DNA of 64,000 nucleotides. Origin: Phoronis australis. Lineage: Eukaryota > Phoronida > Phoronidae. The stretch lies in NCBI GenBank assembly GCA_002633005.1, contig NMRA01000379.1, forward strand, positions 352,868 through 416,867, in the 5' to 3' direction. Below the pieces are notes generated by a model that made no database searches, had not been told where the DNA came from, and saw only the letters and a program-made list of their open reading frames with translations. The position numbers and the translations under genes are program-made. Numbering within the stretch: position 1 is the stretch's first letter; every line of letters starts with the position of its first letter. Below are positions 33,842-46,064 of this stretch, one piece after another.

Positions 33842-35379
33842 ATGATCTTCCGACGACTGCAGGTGAAATAGACCTAACTCACGCGGCGGACATTAAAATC
33901 CAAAGCGAGGCTCACTGCGATAAACAAAGCGGAAATTTACATTGCGTGAGTTAATGACCGGTCTTTCGAGTCCAACCTGGATATTAAATCTTAAAAATGT
34001 GTCAAAAATCAACCACAGAGACGTAGAGAAATACATTACAAAACAAGTCCATGCACCAAAGAGTTGTCGTACGAAAGAGTATACGCTTTTTTCGGAAAAC
34101 TAGGTTCGAAACATGGAAAGTAAATATGACCAAACTGAGGCGATGATCGTCACGGATTAGGTATTATGCTGAATGCAGGGTTACGTTTCTTCTTGTAAAT
34201 TGTTGATAAAAATGCTTTCTAAACGAATCAAGTCATCTGCTTGTATTGTTGACTAGTTGAAGATAAATTCGACAGTGGTGGCTCATCGCATTTTGCTGTC
34301 ATGCGCAATTAGTCACATCTGGTTTAATTTTAGCATATGTCCTGGTGAGATAGGGACTCGGGACTGATAAGGGATTTGTCATTGATCTGAGAGAATAACT
34401 GATGTTATTAAATATATTTTTATTAAAATAATTGAAAATAAAAATTATTTGATCATTTTTTAAATTTTGAAAAAATAAAAAACGAGCACAGCCCCAGAAA
34501 TCGCTTTCGCATTATATCCAGGTTCTCATTCTCTTATTTGCACACATTCACAAAGAATTATTTGACCATCAATTCTGCTTTCTTGGTTTTAATAAGTCTT
34601 TTATGCGTCTATTTCATGTGTTAGATTTCAAATATCAATCTGAACCAAGTTGAATTTTAAAATTAAAACACCCAACTCGTTCGTCCAAAGCATAACCTTG
34701 TTTTTTGAGCTCAATTTCAACTGCACAGAGCAAGCATACATGTAGTTATCATGTTTCTTCAGGGCCTCGTTCATCCGAGGAAAAGTGCTTGTGTGCCTTC
34801 GTGAGAGGGGCATTTTTTCGCCGAGTGAGGGGAAAATCTACCTCCCGGCGATCACCATCAATATCACACCCACCCTGTGCTCTTTCAAATTGTCACCTGT
34901 GTGGATACACGTGATTTGAACTTCGGAGAGAACACTTGGATAATTTTTAGGGCCTCGTGGGGGGGATTTCGGGGGATTTTTCAATATTTTGAAAGGGGAA
35001 TAGGGCCCCAAAATCGAGAGATTGAGGGCCCTGTCTTTGTTGGAAAGAAACATGCATCATCTTTCAACCCGTTGTCATAAAAACAGCCTGGCTGACCCAA
35101 GATTCTCCGGTCGTTGCCATGACGCTCGGCAACCGAGATGCGACAAAATATGATCTAACTTTCCGAAAACATTTATAAATTTTACACCATATTTTCCTTC
35201 GTTGCGCGTATGGCAACGACCCAACGCTTCCGAATCTCAACGTCCTCAGGGTTTGTAAAACGGACAGTTGAGTGTCCGTATTTTTTCTAGCCGTTCAAGC
35301 AACGCGGAATACAACCAGTATGCTGATAAGCCAACAGAGCTATTGTAGCGAGCCTGGTTTTGGAACGCGCCTCCTGTCG
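33842..35379. other. No gene recognised
   Basis: AT-rich sequence. 35068-35360 may be a weak MITE (aaaacagcctggct against agcgagcctggtttt). 34950-35025 is G/C-run rich. No coding evidence. Confidence 0.35.
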
Positions 35380-36510
35380 GCGTGAATTAGGTCTATGGCT
35401 CCTCCTGATGTCAGTTTTTTGGGTCCATGGCTGCATCTGCTAAACCCTCTGCGGCATCTTTGTTAAATTTGGCAAGTGCATTTATTTGTAAGTCAAAACA
35501 GCTGTCCAAGACTTTTGGACGGGTTAGACTGCTGCTGTGCTCCATTGTGACATGTTTTTTCCTCGGAATCTTTGGAATTCCTGGACAGATTTTTATGAAA
35601 TTCATCAAATAGATTTCTATTAAAAATGCGACGACACCATCTGTTTTCAGATTTATTTGACGAAGTACATGTACACGTAAACTAGAGGCCGTTTTTTATT
35701 ATTTTTGAGTCTGTTTTTGGTGTCCACCTCTCAGTCGGCCAAATCACTCTTAAGATGATTATGAAAATGGCACATATGTTCTTTCATGAAAGAGAACGGC
35801 TGACGATGATTTTAGGATGTCGCCGAATACTGTGGTGCCTCCTGGTGGCATTGCTGTTTTTGCTTCACCTGTATCTGTATCTCTTAACTTCTGCAGAATC
35901 TTTGTTCAATTTAGCAATTGTACTTGTATGGAGATTTTAACGGATGACGACGATGTTTGGACAGAACCGATTTGGACAGAACAGATTTCGGCTGTGGCTC
36001 CTAGTGACAATTTTATTTTTTCTGTTTTCGTCTGCATCTGTGGAATTCCATGATGCATTTTTATGAACTTTTGGAAATAAGTTTCTGATAATAAGGCGAT
36101 GACATCTATTCGTTTCTAGATGGATTTGACGTAATAAACGCCTCCTAATGGCCGTTGTTATGTTTGGGGTCTGTTTTAGGCGTTCATCTCTCTCTATAGG
36201 CCAAAGCGTTTTAAAAATAGGTCTATGTGTTCCTTCTGGGAAGAGCAAGATTGTTAGATTGACTACTGTGGCGTCCCCTAGTGGCTGTTTGATATTATTG
36301 CATCCGCAGTTGTTTCTTCCTACAGGATCTTTATTAAATTTGGCAAATTTATTTTTAAGAATGTGGCAACAGATGACGACTTTTAGACGTACCTGACAAC
36401 CACTGTGCTCCCAGTGCCAGTTTTGATACTTTTCGGTCTTGACAGGTATGTTCATATTAAAAAGAGCATTGCTCTATTCGTATGCAACCCTTAGAGGCTA
36501 TTTTAAGTTT
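35380..36510 (+). repeat. Satellite-like degenerate array, forward orientation
   Basis: Diverged units of roughly 120-240 bp share 'tttgttaaatttggcaa', 'tcctcctaatggccgtt' or 'cccctagtggctgttt', and 'aatgcgacgacaccatctgtttt'. Short ORFs through it reflect the repeat, not genes. Confidence 0.65.
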
Positions 36511-37629
36511 ACCACCAGAAATTCCCTTAGATAAGCGCATGGGCATGTATTCTAAAAATGAAAATCTTCAGGCGTTTTAGCAACACCAAAATAAACGCTA
36601 GGGCGGGAAAAGGGGGCGCGGTGTAAACGGAAAGTCATAGTTTTTACTTAAATCTGCGTTTTCAAATTTCGTGTTAATAAATGCACATTTTGCCACCATC
36701 TTGTTCGTTTTTATAAATGATAAATGCTCCACAAAACTGAATTTGTGACAAAACGTTTATGCTGTGTGGGCTTCTAAGAGGAAATCTTCCAAATATACGC
36801 CCCTCTGTCTGGACACTTGACACCAAATAAACGTCCATGAGCGTGTATTCGGCATAATTTTCAGGATGAACGCCCATGGACGCTTTATAGGGTGGGCTTA
36901 TCTATGGAAAATCCCGGTAGCCTTGCTCCATAGTTTGAATGTTTAATCATCCCTTGTATCTGCGCAATATGCGATGCACACGGTGGTCGTTTATGGACTC
37001 TCCGCGTTGTTCTAGAAGGAAAATCAGAGTGATTTTTTGTTTTTGAAAAATATAATAATTTGGGGTTCGACATAAGCGATTAAACGTTCGAAAATACGAG
37101 CAGAAAAAGCAGAATGCAAGTATACGATTGACCTGCCAAGTATTCGCGGAGTCGACGCCTTGGTTACCAGTGATATTTTGAAATTGAAGTACACAGACCC
37201 AAAGTTCAAAGAATTTCTCGTCATCGTAACACTAGTTGCTAAGTAAACGCGAAAGTTATATCAGCGCTTCAGCTCTCTAAACGACATTTGTAATCCAGTA
37301 CTTAAGTACGCAATTTGAAATGAGGGGAAGGTAAACAATGAAAAAATACCGCCGAAATTTTAAGACAGACTTGCCATACGAATGTCACCAAAGTCGTACC
37401 AACAAAACCAATCTAAGCACAACACCCTTCTCTTTGTTTTTGATTTACAAACTTTTGCAACTAAAAGATTGAAACATTTCCTGACAGAAACTTGTACAAG
37501 ACATTGTATGCTTAGGCCGAGTGACGAGTTAATGCGCGAGAAGGATGCAGTGTTAATTTCTCAAGAATAAATCTGACATCTAATGTTGGTTACGTATGCA
37601 ATAACCAATTTTCCATGGAATGAAATCCT
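36511..37629. other. No gene recognised
   Basis: Several short ORFs without domain features. No repeat structure detected by eye. Confidence 0.35.
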
Positions 37630-37676
37630 TGAAATACTCTCACTGGTTCCCTGCGTGTCGCTAGGTGGTAGTAGTC

Positions 37677-40600
37677 TAGACGCATTTCTGAAAAATGTGC
37701 ATGTTAGAGGCATTTTTTAGTAAAAGTGGAGAACCTATCTTTTTAGCATAATTATGGCGTGCTGATTTCGATTATGCCTGTTCCCAAGCTGGATTTTGAG
37801 TTTTTGACCATCTAATTTGCATAAACAAAATGGCTGCCAAACCAACAAGATAAGAAACATTCGTAAGACCAGGAGTAAGATATGTGACGAATAATTAGGA
37901 AATTTTTGCTAAAAAAACATAGTATAAGTTTGTTTAGATCACTTAAATTTAAGAGCATATTAATGAACGTCATTATATTCCCCAATTATGCTAATTAGTT
38001 TCCGCCATTACCAAAAAATTCAAATTTCGGTGTAACTTTATCAATTTGCAGGCAAACATGACAAATAAAGTGTCTATACCTATGTTTTGAAGGTCTAGAA
38101 AAATCATTATGACACTTGTAAAACTTTTTAATTCATCTTCACTAACTTACAAATACTCATTAATAAAGTCTGAGAATTAAATTAGAAATCATAATTATCA
38201 ATGCCTTTTGCGAACATTCAATTTTTTAGATAAGACATAAAAGTATTGTAAACATAACATGACTTTTAAATACTGTTGTAAAGATATGCATGGCCATATC
38301 GTCCCATTTTGGACAGGAACATGCCGTCCTCATAGTCGACCAAGCACTCTGCTACAGAGTAGTAGAGCTTACGTGGTCGGTCCCAGAATACCAAAATATG
38401 TTAATACAGTACATCGTTTAGTGGTTCTTCACGTATCAATGAACTGTATCAAGGCCATAGAAGATCACATGAGTGATTTCGGAATAGCCGAGGTGTGTAT
38501 AGAGAGTGCAGTACTTGGTCACGACCTATGGAACTGGTCCTCAGTGGAAAGTCGTACAGCAAAGCTACAGTATGAAGGCACACGAACTGTCTTTGCAAGC
38601 TCAGTGGCATCTCCTGCATGCGCCAAGCTTTCTCTCGTTTATTGCAGAAGCGACTGTCATGCTTGTATTACCAGTATGTCTGCAGATGAAGATCCACAGA
38701 AAATTCTGGAGTTTTTAACATTTCTCAATTAGGATAAGTCCAAGAAACTCCTGGGCATTTTGTCAACAGTAGTTCTGATGATGTGAATTTCAGCTTATGG
38801 TGGAGTTACATGTACATGGTTCCAATATTGTTAAAGTACATGATCTCAACGGGATGGTATTTTGGAACTGCATCTCTATTCATTTACTCTCGTGCTGCCC
38901 CACCGAATTATGCCCGAGTTGGATGTGGTCTTTTTAGCCGAGATGCATCAGCTTCCTCAGTCTGTTTGGTCAGAGTTTCAAGCAGGAAATTTTGTAGTCA
39001 AGCGACCTCCTCATATTCTCTGTCAGGTAGATTCTGACCAGTGGGTAAATAGGGCAGGCAAAAAGGAGGTGGTATCATAGGTAATACCAAAACCTCGTCA
39101 GCTCTATGGAGGTGGACACTCTCATTTAATCTGAAATCTCATATAGCTGAACAAATTTACTGCTGTGGGAGTACATAGTTTCATAACGAAGCCACGAGGC
39201 AACTGTCTAGAGTTCCCTTCTTTACGCATTCCATATGGATTGAAGGTCTTCTCGTCTGCAAGACCTTAGCTGCCACAAAACCTTGCAACAAAAGACCTAG
39301 TAACAGCACTAATCCAAGAGTCACTTTTACATGCCAAGGAACTTGGACACGAACAAATTAAGAAATTTGTTCAAGACCGATTATCACTGAGCAATGCGAT
39401 AATTCAGACATGTCAATTCACGCGCCTATGCGCAAAAATAATGCCCCAACATCTGTCAACTTATATGATGTGGTGAAACAAACCAAAGACAAAGACAAAG
39501 ACAAGAAAATAGTTCTTAAGGCAGAGAGAGATATACTTCGCTGCCTGGCTACGGCTTATGAGGCGGGTCGGTCAGTTGATTTGCCGTCTGTGCTCAAACG
39601 CGAGCTTCTTCCAGTCCATGTTTTCTTACAGAAACGAGTGGCACATTGCGCGCTGGAGATAAATCTTGACTTGCCGAAGTATTAATAGTTAACACATCGA
39701 CTGTCCTAAAAGAATTCAACTTCATGGCTCGCCCGCTTGCCTCGATTTTGATGGCGAAGCATTGCTGGTAGCTCTTGGGAAGCTTGATGGTGATGTGACC
39801 TTAGAGAACCTGGCTGATTCATTCATGAAACAGTGCTAAACACAGGATTTCGATATCATAAAATTGACATTGTATTTGACAGATACAGACAAGAAACTAT
39901 GAAGTACTCCTTAGTAAAGGAATACAGAAAATCAGGTGATTTTTGGAAGGCCGTGGTGTACCTCTTCCTCAAACCTGGTCAAATTTTCGGGCACTGGCTG
40001 AGAATAAAGCAGACCCAGCACATTTCTTGTCAGAGGAACTGTGTTTGTAGACGCCTGAAGATAAAGAGGTTATGGTTGCAGGAGGTTCTAAGATGAGCTG
40101 GAAGTCAATTAAATCATCTAAGGATATGACTGATTTGAGGACTCTGAAATCTGCACATGAAGAAGCAGATGCAAGACTGGTACTGCATGCTGTCAACAGT
40201 CAGTCGTATTTTCCAGGAACACCCGATGTTCTACTGCATCTGGTATCGCACTTCCAACAAATGCAAAGTGAGCATATCTGAATGATGTCAGGCACATTAA
40301 AGAAATGACGATATATACGTATTGAAGCACTTTTCAACGAACTACTAAGAGACTCAGCAACATCCTTGTTTGCTTTTCATGCTGTGACCGGGTTTGGAAC
40401 CAACTCGTAGTTTTTTGCCAATCACATGAAACAATCATCATGGAAGGTGTTCCTAGAGCATCACAGATTGCTTAAGAACCCCTGCATTGGTTAACTCACT
40501 GAGTAAATTACGATGGCTTCAGAAGTATTTGTCTGCAGAATATACGACACGACCAGAACAGTCCTGTAGATGTAGCACGCCATTTACTATTCTCCAAGTC

Positions 40601-41673
40601 CGTGAACCCAGAAGTCCTTCCCCCAACGCTTAATGCCCGCCGTTTCCATCTGATGAGAGTGCACTACCAGGTCAAGGTATGGCAAAATGATCACTGTTCC
40701 ATACCTGAGCTCCCAGCACCCTCTGATATGGGAGGGACACACAAACTTATGCTTGCAGCTCATACTGATGACACATAGTTCTATCCCAGACAGCTGCCTA
40801 GAGATGGTATTCTGTGCATGCCAGAAATAAAGCAATAGCAGACAATGCAAATGCAAGAAATATGGATTTCAATGCATATAATTATGTTCATGCCAGCAGC
40901 ACAATGGTGATCAGATTCCTTGTATGCAAACAGTTTGATTTGCCTGGCTTTAGGCATGTTAAAAAGTACTAAAACTAAAAAGTGAATGCTAAAACTGTGT
41001 TCATCAGGCCTGAAAACAATTCATGCAACTGAGAATTTAATGTCTTCAATAACAATAACTATGATTTTTTATGAATGAAAGATAACGGGATAGTGTGAAC
41101 ATTTGTCCTATTTTCCATCAAAATAGTGACTCCTTGCTTGAAGAGCATTGCAGATTCACTATTTTTTCCACATTATGTATGTATACATCCATAACCCAAT
41201 AAATATGAAATAAATTGCTCCAAAAATGTCTTTAGCATGTTTGTTGACCATGAAAATATAAGTATAAACACCTCATTTTTCAAGTTAGCCTGCAGGAACA
41301 CAAACTTCAGACGCAAATTACATCGTATGGTAATGGCGGCACCTAATTTGCATAATTAGTTTTCAAATTTGCATTTTTTAGTATTCATAAGTCATTTATT
41401 GCTCAAGAAGTATTTATAAGAAGTGTACAGATGAGACATTTCACCATTTTAAATGGTATATGGTGATTTCTATTACAAAAATACATCTGAACTTGACAAT
41501 TTGGCCGCCATTTTGTTTATGCAAATTAGATGGTCAAAAATGCAAAATTCGGCTTGGGAACAGGGTTAGTTGAATTCGCCATACCTTGATTGTGTGAAAA
41601 AGTCTTGTTCCCAACTTTTACTAAAAAATGCGTCTAGAACCTTATACAGGGCTCTTTTCAGGAAATGCGTCTA
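37677..41673 (+). mobile_element. 4.0-kb DNA transposon nested in the 8-kb element
   Basis: Inverted ends TAGACGCATTTC... and ...GAAATGCGTCTA. Similarity continues inward over about 170-370 bp on each side: ttgaccatctaatttgcata at 37805 against its inverse at 41515, and gctaattagtttccgccatt at 37990 against 41330. TA at each end may be the target duplication. It splits the 8-kb element's left subterminal block after ctaggtggtag. Confidence 0.82.
38259..40840 (+). pseudogene. Decayed transposon protein, EEADTR...H / TGCDT family
   Basis: Broken frames in order: SDFGIAEVCIESAVLG; SLQAQWHLLHAPSFLSFIAE; VFLAEMHQLPQSVW; NFVVKRPPHILCQVDSDQWV; DKDKKIVLKAERDILRCLAT; KIDIVFDRYRQETMKYS; SAHEEADARLVLHAVNSQ; FAFHAVTGFGTNS; SSWKVFLEHHRLL; and a C-terminal VNPEVLPPTLNA-like region. 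This is the layout of a transposon-encoded protein family widespread in marine invertebrates and fish that, to my knowledge, lacks a named function. The VFDRY/EEAD motifs recall PIN/5'-nuclease-type acidic residues, which is speculative. Many stops and frameshifts make it non-functional. Confidence 0.72.
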
Positions 41674-42214
41674 TAGAGAGCTTGCAGGTATCATTTAATT
41701 TTCCTTGGGAAATTTTTTTACACCGGCGTTTGATTGGCTGGTCGAATTCTCAACAGGTAGCGCTTTACGCAAACATACTGGCATGACTGATGAAGCAAGT
41801 GTAAATGTGGTCTGTTGTACAGACAAATCGGTGCTTAATTCAAGTTCAAGAAATGTGAAACCCAGAAAATTGTGGTTGAACCTGTGTATCTTTCTACTGT
41901 CGATGCCTTTTGTTTACGTTGCTGTCCTGTATTCATACAGTATGAATAACACACCCGGGTGTGTCTTTATTGTATATGCATGTGCTTCAAGCACGCGATT
42001 ATTAAACATTACTGCAGAGACGAAATATTTGATGTTACTTCACTTGCATGACAAGTCTAAAAATCGTCCGCCATTTTCTCTCTTTGTTGTAAAGCTAACC
42101 AATGGGGCTATTCGGAAAATCTACAATAACTAGAGGGCGTGCGTGTACTAGTGGTGATAGATTAACAGCCTCGATTTTGCTAGCCCTTTAAATACATGGT
42201 GAAATGGCTTGCAG

Positions 42215-42288
42215 CCGTGCCAACTAAATATGAGATTGCGTAAAAAGGGTGCTTCTATGAGAGGAAGTAAGCACGACCTCATACAAAG
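42215..42288 (+). CDS. SAP-like exon of the 8-kb element
   Basis: Acceptor-like cttgcag, then PCQLNMRLRKKGASMRGSKH and DLIQR, ending at donor AG|gtaagg. The LxxxLRxxGxxxxGxKxxLIxR pattern fits a SAP DNA-binding motif, as found at the N-terminus of several invertebrate transposon proteins. The second copy (63658-63753) has CGT-TAA in place of CGT-AAA, a stop. Confidence 0.55.
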
Positions 42289-42709
42289 GTAAGGTTTGTG
42301 ATTATTTTAACGATTATTCCATGATTATTCTACCGATGCCTGTTAACTGAGGCACTCGCCGATGTCGACCTCGCGGCAGTCAGTCGCCAGCCAGAGTCTG
42401 GTTAATCTTTGTATGTTGTGATATGTGACACGATACTTGACGTAGCAATCGGGATCTTTTCGTACATCAAAGCATTTTTATTGTTTAGAATGATTTCTAA
42501 AAGTTTATCAGTGACAGTTACATCAATCAATGCTGAATGTTTATGCTGTCAACTCGATACAGGTTAATGAGTCAGTAAGATTACAATCCAATTCCAATGG
42601 CAAAGGGTACGTGAGTGATAAATATCCATTGCATTAGACTAGTATTTGTCTATTGCACGTTGAAATGGAAATGTATCACGTCAGTTTTCACGTAACCTTT
42701 GGTTTTTAG

Positions 42710-42905
42710 GTTTGAAGGCTTGTACCGTGCAGAGGGGATATGCATCGCTTCTGCACCGTCCCTGAATGGACAAAAATTGGTTTTTAGCATTTGACTGCAG
42801 CTAACCAACAAGATCTTCCCATCCAGTGCAGATCTGTTGTCAAAGCCTACTTTCAATATTGGAGACAACGAACAAAGCCTTTGGAAAGGAACAGCTATTT
42901 TTAAA
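42710..42905 (+). pseudogene. Second exon of the SAP-like transposon protein
   Basis: Acceptor ggtttttag at 42709 restores the split Arg codon (AG|G), then FEGLYRAEGICIASAPSLNG... to an early stop near 42793. A shifted frame continues QLTNKIFPSSADLLSKPTFN. The phase match with 42288 supports the splice; the stop shows decay. Confidence 0.5.
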
Positions 42906-45165
42906 GTCATTTTGTTAAATTACTTATTCAGGTCCCGAGGGGGGATTGGCATGGGGGGTTGTAATATTTGGTACAACTGAATGTGTGGAAATAACAGGTA
43001 ATACATGTTTGGGGAAAAGAGCATGGTGAGGTAATTCTTGAAGTCCCTTCAAGTTGATTTCATGAAACTGTTTTGCTACTTGTATCAATTGTAAAACCAC
43101 GAAAATATATTACATTTTCCGAATTCACAGTGACTGAATAGTCTTAACTCATGCCTTGAAATGTTGCAAGTCGTTATAAATTCAAATGACTGCCATTTTT
43201 GTGAAAATTGCATTTTTGATGGTGCCTTACGATTTGTAATTACTCTTAAACAACAGAAAGATTATCCATCATTTTTAACTTAATGACCCAAGTCTTCATA
43301 TATCTTCTATTAGAAGAAAAACGGTTCCCTCAACCTTAGGCTAGAAGTATGCTTGACAGACCCATGAACCTGTAATCTGAGTTTAAAATTGCTGAAAGTA
43401 TCAAAATTAAAAAGGCTTGAAAATGGGTAACAAAGGTTTGAAGTTGTCTCAAAAAACTTGTATATTTTACAGACAAGTGATGCGTTTAAAGAATTGTTAT
43501 GGCTAGGGATAAAAAATAAAGACACAGTTTTATGCAATACTCATTATATACACCCTTGGTTTCTGAAAATAGTAATTATTTACTTTTATGTGAAACTGTA
43601 GACCAATCACCATATATTTTTGAAAAACAGGGATAACATTTTTGATCCAATCTGGAGTACTTAATTATTCATATTTCAATATTTGTTCCAGGTTCAGTGA
43701 CATTTTAAGGCCACTTCAAGCTGTATCATAGACAAGCTTTGTTACTCCGTTCTCTTCCCACAGCACTTCCACACACCAGCAGTGCTGCATGGCACAATGT
43801 GCAAGTCAGTGGCCCTGGAGAAATGTGAATCGCAGTACTAAGTTACCATAAGACAATGTGCCAGTGGAGTGTCTGTGTATCCAGACGAACTATATCTGAC
43901 TGCTACACAAATAAGCCTTGTTGGTGAGGATGCCCTTTCATAGGCAATGAGTCATGTGTGGACAATAGCTTATTTCCTTTCCTGGAAGAAACATGAGGGA
44001 CTGAAGCTAAAGAAGACCTAGTCACACTCTGGTCTAGTTCAGAGTCTGATTTTGGGCTCAAAACGATTCAAGTGATATGCTGCTGTGTTTACCTTCAAGG
44101 GTCTAATTGTGGATGTTATTGAGGCTGAATGAGGTTACATGAAAGAAAGCCACGTGTTGAAACTGGACCTTTTTTACAAGCGCTTCTATAGGCCATTGAA
44201 ACTAGAACCCAGTGAAATGAAAGCCAAAAGCTGAGTGACATTAAATTTTCCTTTCAGAAGAAAGGCTTTATACTATTGGTAAAAACTTTTCAATTTGGTA
44301 CAGATTATGGGGAAATGACATTCAGTGACTGCATCGATTGTCTTATTGTATGTTTTCAATTGTAGCTAGCTGGATAAGAATCTGCTATGCACAAGATTCG
44401 AGAATAAACAATTATCAGTGTATTTAAAAACAAATGGCAAACTGAAAAAGCACAGAAAGAAACAACATTGCGAGGGAGTCCATAATCAGGCATATCAGGT
44501 GCTGAATTTCTGAATTACGTTCAATTCTCTCAGGTTATTGCTGAAGGATTGCTTTTCACTTTGTCCAACGGTGAAATAGATGGTCAGGCGGTTGGTTTCA
44601 GTTGTTTTTTCTTGCCTGTAACAGAATAGAAATATTAGCAAATTGTAAAAGAAAAGACAAGACAAAACTACTTTTGTAAGGCAGAACATACTTGACATTT
44701 CATCTTCATGTTTATGTGTAGAAACTAATAACCTTTGTACCCAAGTCTTATTTAATATCTGAATTAAAATATGTGAAACAGGCTAAAAGTGATTTAACAA
44801 TGTGTATTTTTCATGACACTTAAAATGTGCTTCTGATCTCAACAAGTAAAATTCATTCTAGGTGTCAATTTTTTTCCAATGCAATGTTACGACATTTACT
44901 GAATTAAGGCTTATTCATGTTAATTCGATAACTGAGCTGGTGGTCCTGGGGGTGGGGTCCACGATAAAATAAGGAAACTCACTCATCTAGAGAATTTTAT
45001 TGGAAACAGCATAGTTTTGAAGAGAAACTGCTGTGAAAAAGTCACTCTTGACTTCTGTGCATCACGTACCATACACCTCTTATTTTGGGAGCACTCCCAC
45101 CCAGGACAATATGAATATGTGCTGCTAGCCTACCCGGCATCGGGTGAGTTTCCAAAAAGAAACAC
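42906..45165. other. Decayed interior of the 8-kb element
   Basis: No intact frame. 43740-44180 has broken coding-like stretches on the plus strand. 44495-44698 is an ORF without recognisable content. Confidence 0.35.
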
Positions 45166-45260
45166 TTAGTTCCACTCAATAAAACTGTTATTCAGTGGGG
45201 TAACTGGTGGGGATAGCATCACCGAACGATGTTGATAGAAACTGATTGCTAAAAACTTAC

Positions 45261-45490
45261 CAAGTAATGTTGTGTAGTCTCCGAATGGAACTGCATAGTC
45301 ATAGAGCACACACAGTGCTTCAGCATCCACATACATTTTGTCAGTTAGTTGACCCTGTTGACCGCAATTGTCCACGAATATATTAACCTTATGTCTTTTG
45401 GGAATTTGTGGCCACCTGTCAAAGACTTGCACCAGGGAAATTAGCAGTAATAAGGCTTAGCGCGACGACGTATTTTGATAAAAATTCCAT
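45261..45490 (-). CDS. Inward-reading exon at the right end of the 8-kb element, possibly captured
   Basis: An ATG at 45490 opens MEFLSKYVVALSLITANF, a signal-peptide-like start. After a one-base shift the frame reads LLLLISLVQVFDRWPQIPKR, HKVNIFVDNCGQQGQLTDK and LCVLYDYAVPFGDYTTLL, then donor CTTG|gtaagt. The protein family is not recognised. Its place just inside the terminal repeat, reading inward with a good donor, resembles gene-fragment capture by Mutator-like elements. The 33322 element also has an ATG frame with a hydrophobic start (MADSERFLAFLFIQVA) at the same relative place. Confidence 0.45.
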
Positions 45491-46064
45491 CTTTTACCAG
45501 TTGTTTACATGCAGACAGCCACGCATGCGCAATTCGATCACCACTAGTACAGCAGCGACACCGCGAGGACAATTCACCGAATAGCCCCATTACCGCCGAG
45601 GTTACATCAACCGGTGATAAAACGCGCGCTACCGGCTGAATGACACCTGCGTGTGATCTCTACACGCAGGGAACCAGGGAGTGAAATACTTCGATTACTG
45701 AATGTGCGGAATTCAATTATTGGGAGTTTGCTTCTTTGAAACTGGTTACGTGCCCGACATGTAGGTATGGAAAATATATGTCAGTCGAAAACGACGCGTG
45801 GGGAGCGCTCGTAAGTTACTTCGACTTGAGACTGCGGCGAGAAATAAAAGGGTTTTTTTGTTGAATAAATGTATTGCGTGGAATTAAAGGCTGTAATACA
45901 CTTAAAGGAGAATACCGCCCGATTTAATTAATCTTTTTACAGTCTTAATCGGTCTATATCTACACCGCCTCTTATGCGGTCGATATCACCTTGCCGGGAG
46001 GTGTCGCGTTAACCTGTGAGGAAGGTGAGAAACGACGCAGCGACGTCAGTGGTTCGTCTGCACA

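Larger units (their letters stand above)
37639..45681. mobile_element. 8.0-kb MULE-like composite element, 9-bp TSD
   Basis: Starts CTCACTGGTTCCCTGCGTG and ends in the inverse (CACGCAGGGAACCAGGGAG runs to 45681 with a subterminal hairpin). tgaaatact flanks it on both sides (37630-37638 and 45682-45690). The matching duplication at 8 kb distance shows it moved, or was copied, as one unit. Contents left to right: a 4-kb nested transposon (37677-41673), a subterminal block shared with 33322-33831, a SAP-like spliced reading frame (42215-42900), decayed sequence, and an inward-reading exon on the minus strand (45490-45261). No catalytic transposase domain was recognised. Confidence 0.82.

Noticed and set aside
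35755-36455. Several ORFs with hydrophobic or basic runs
   Set aside because: They lie in a degenerate repeat array and change with each unit.
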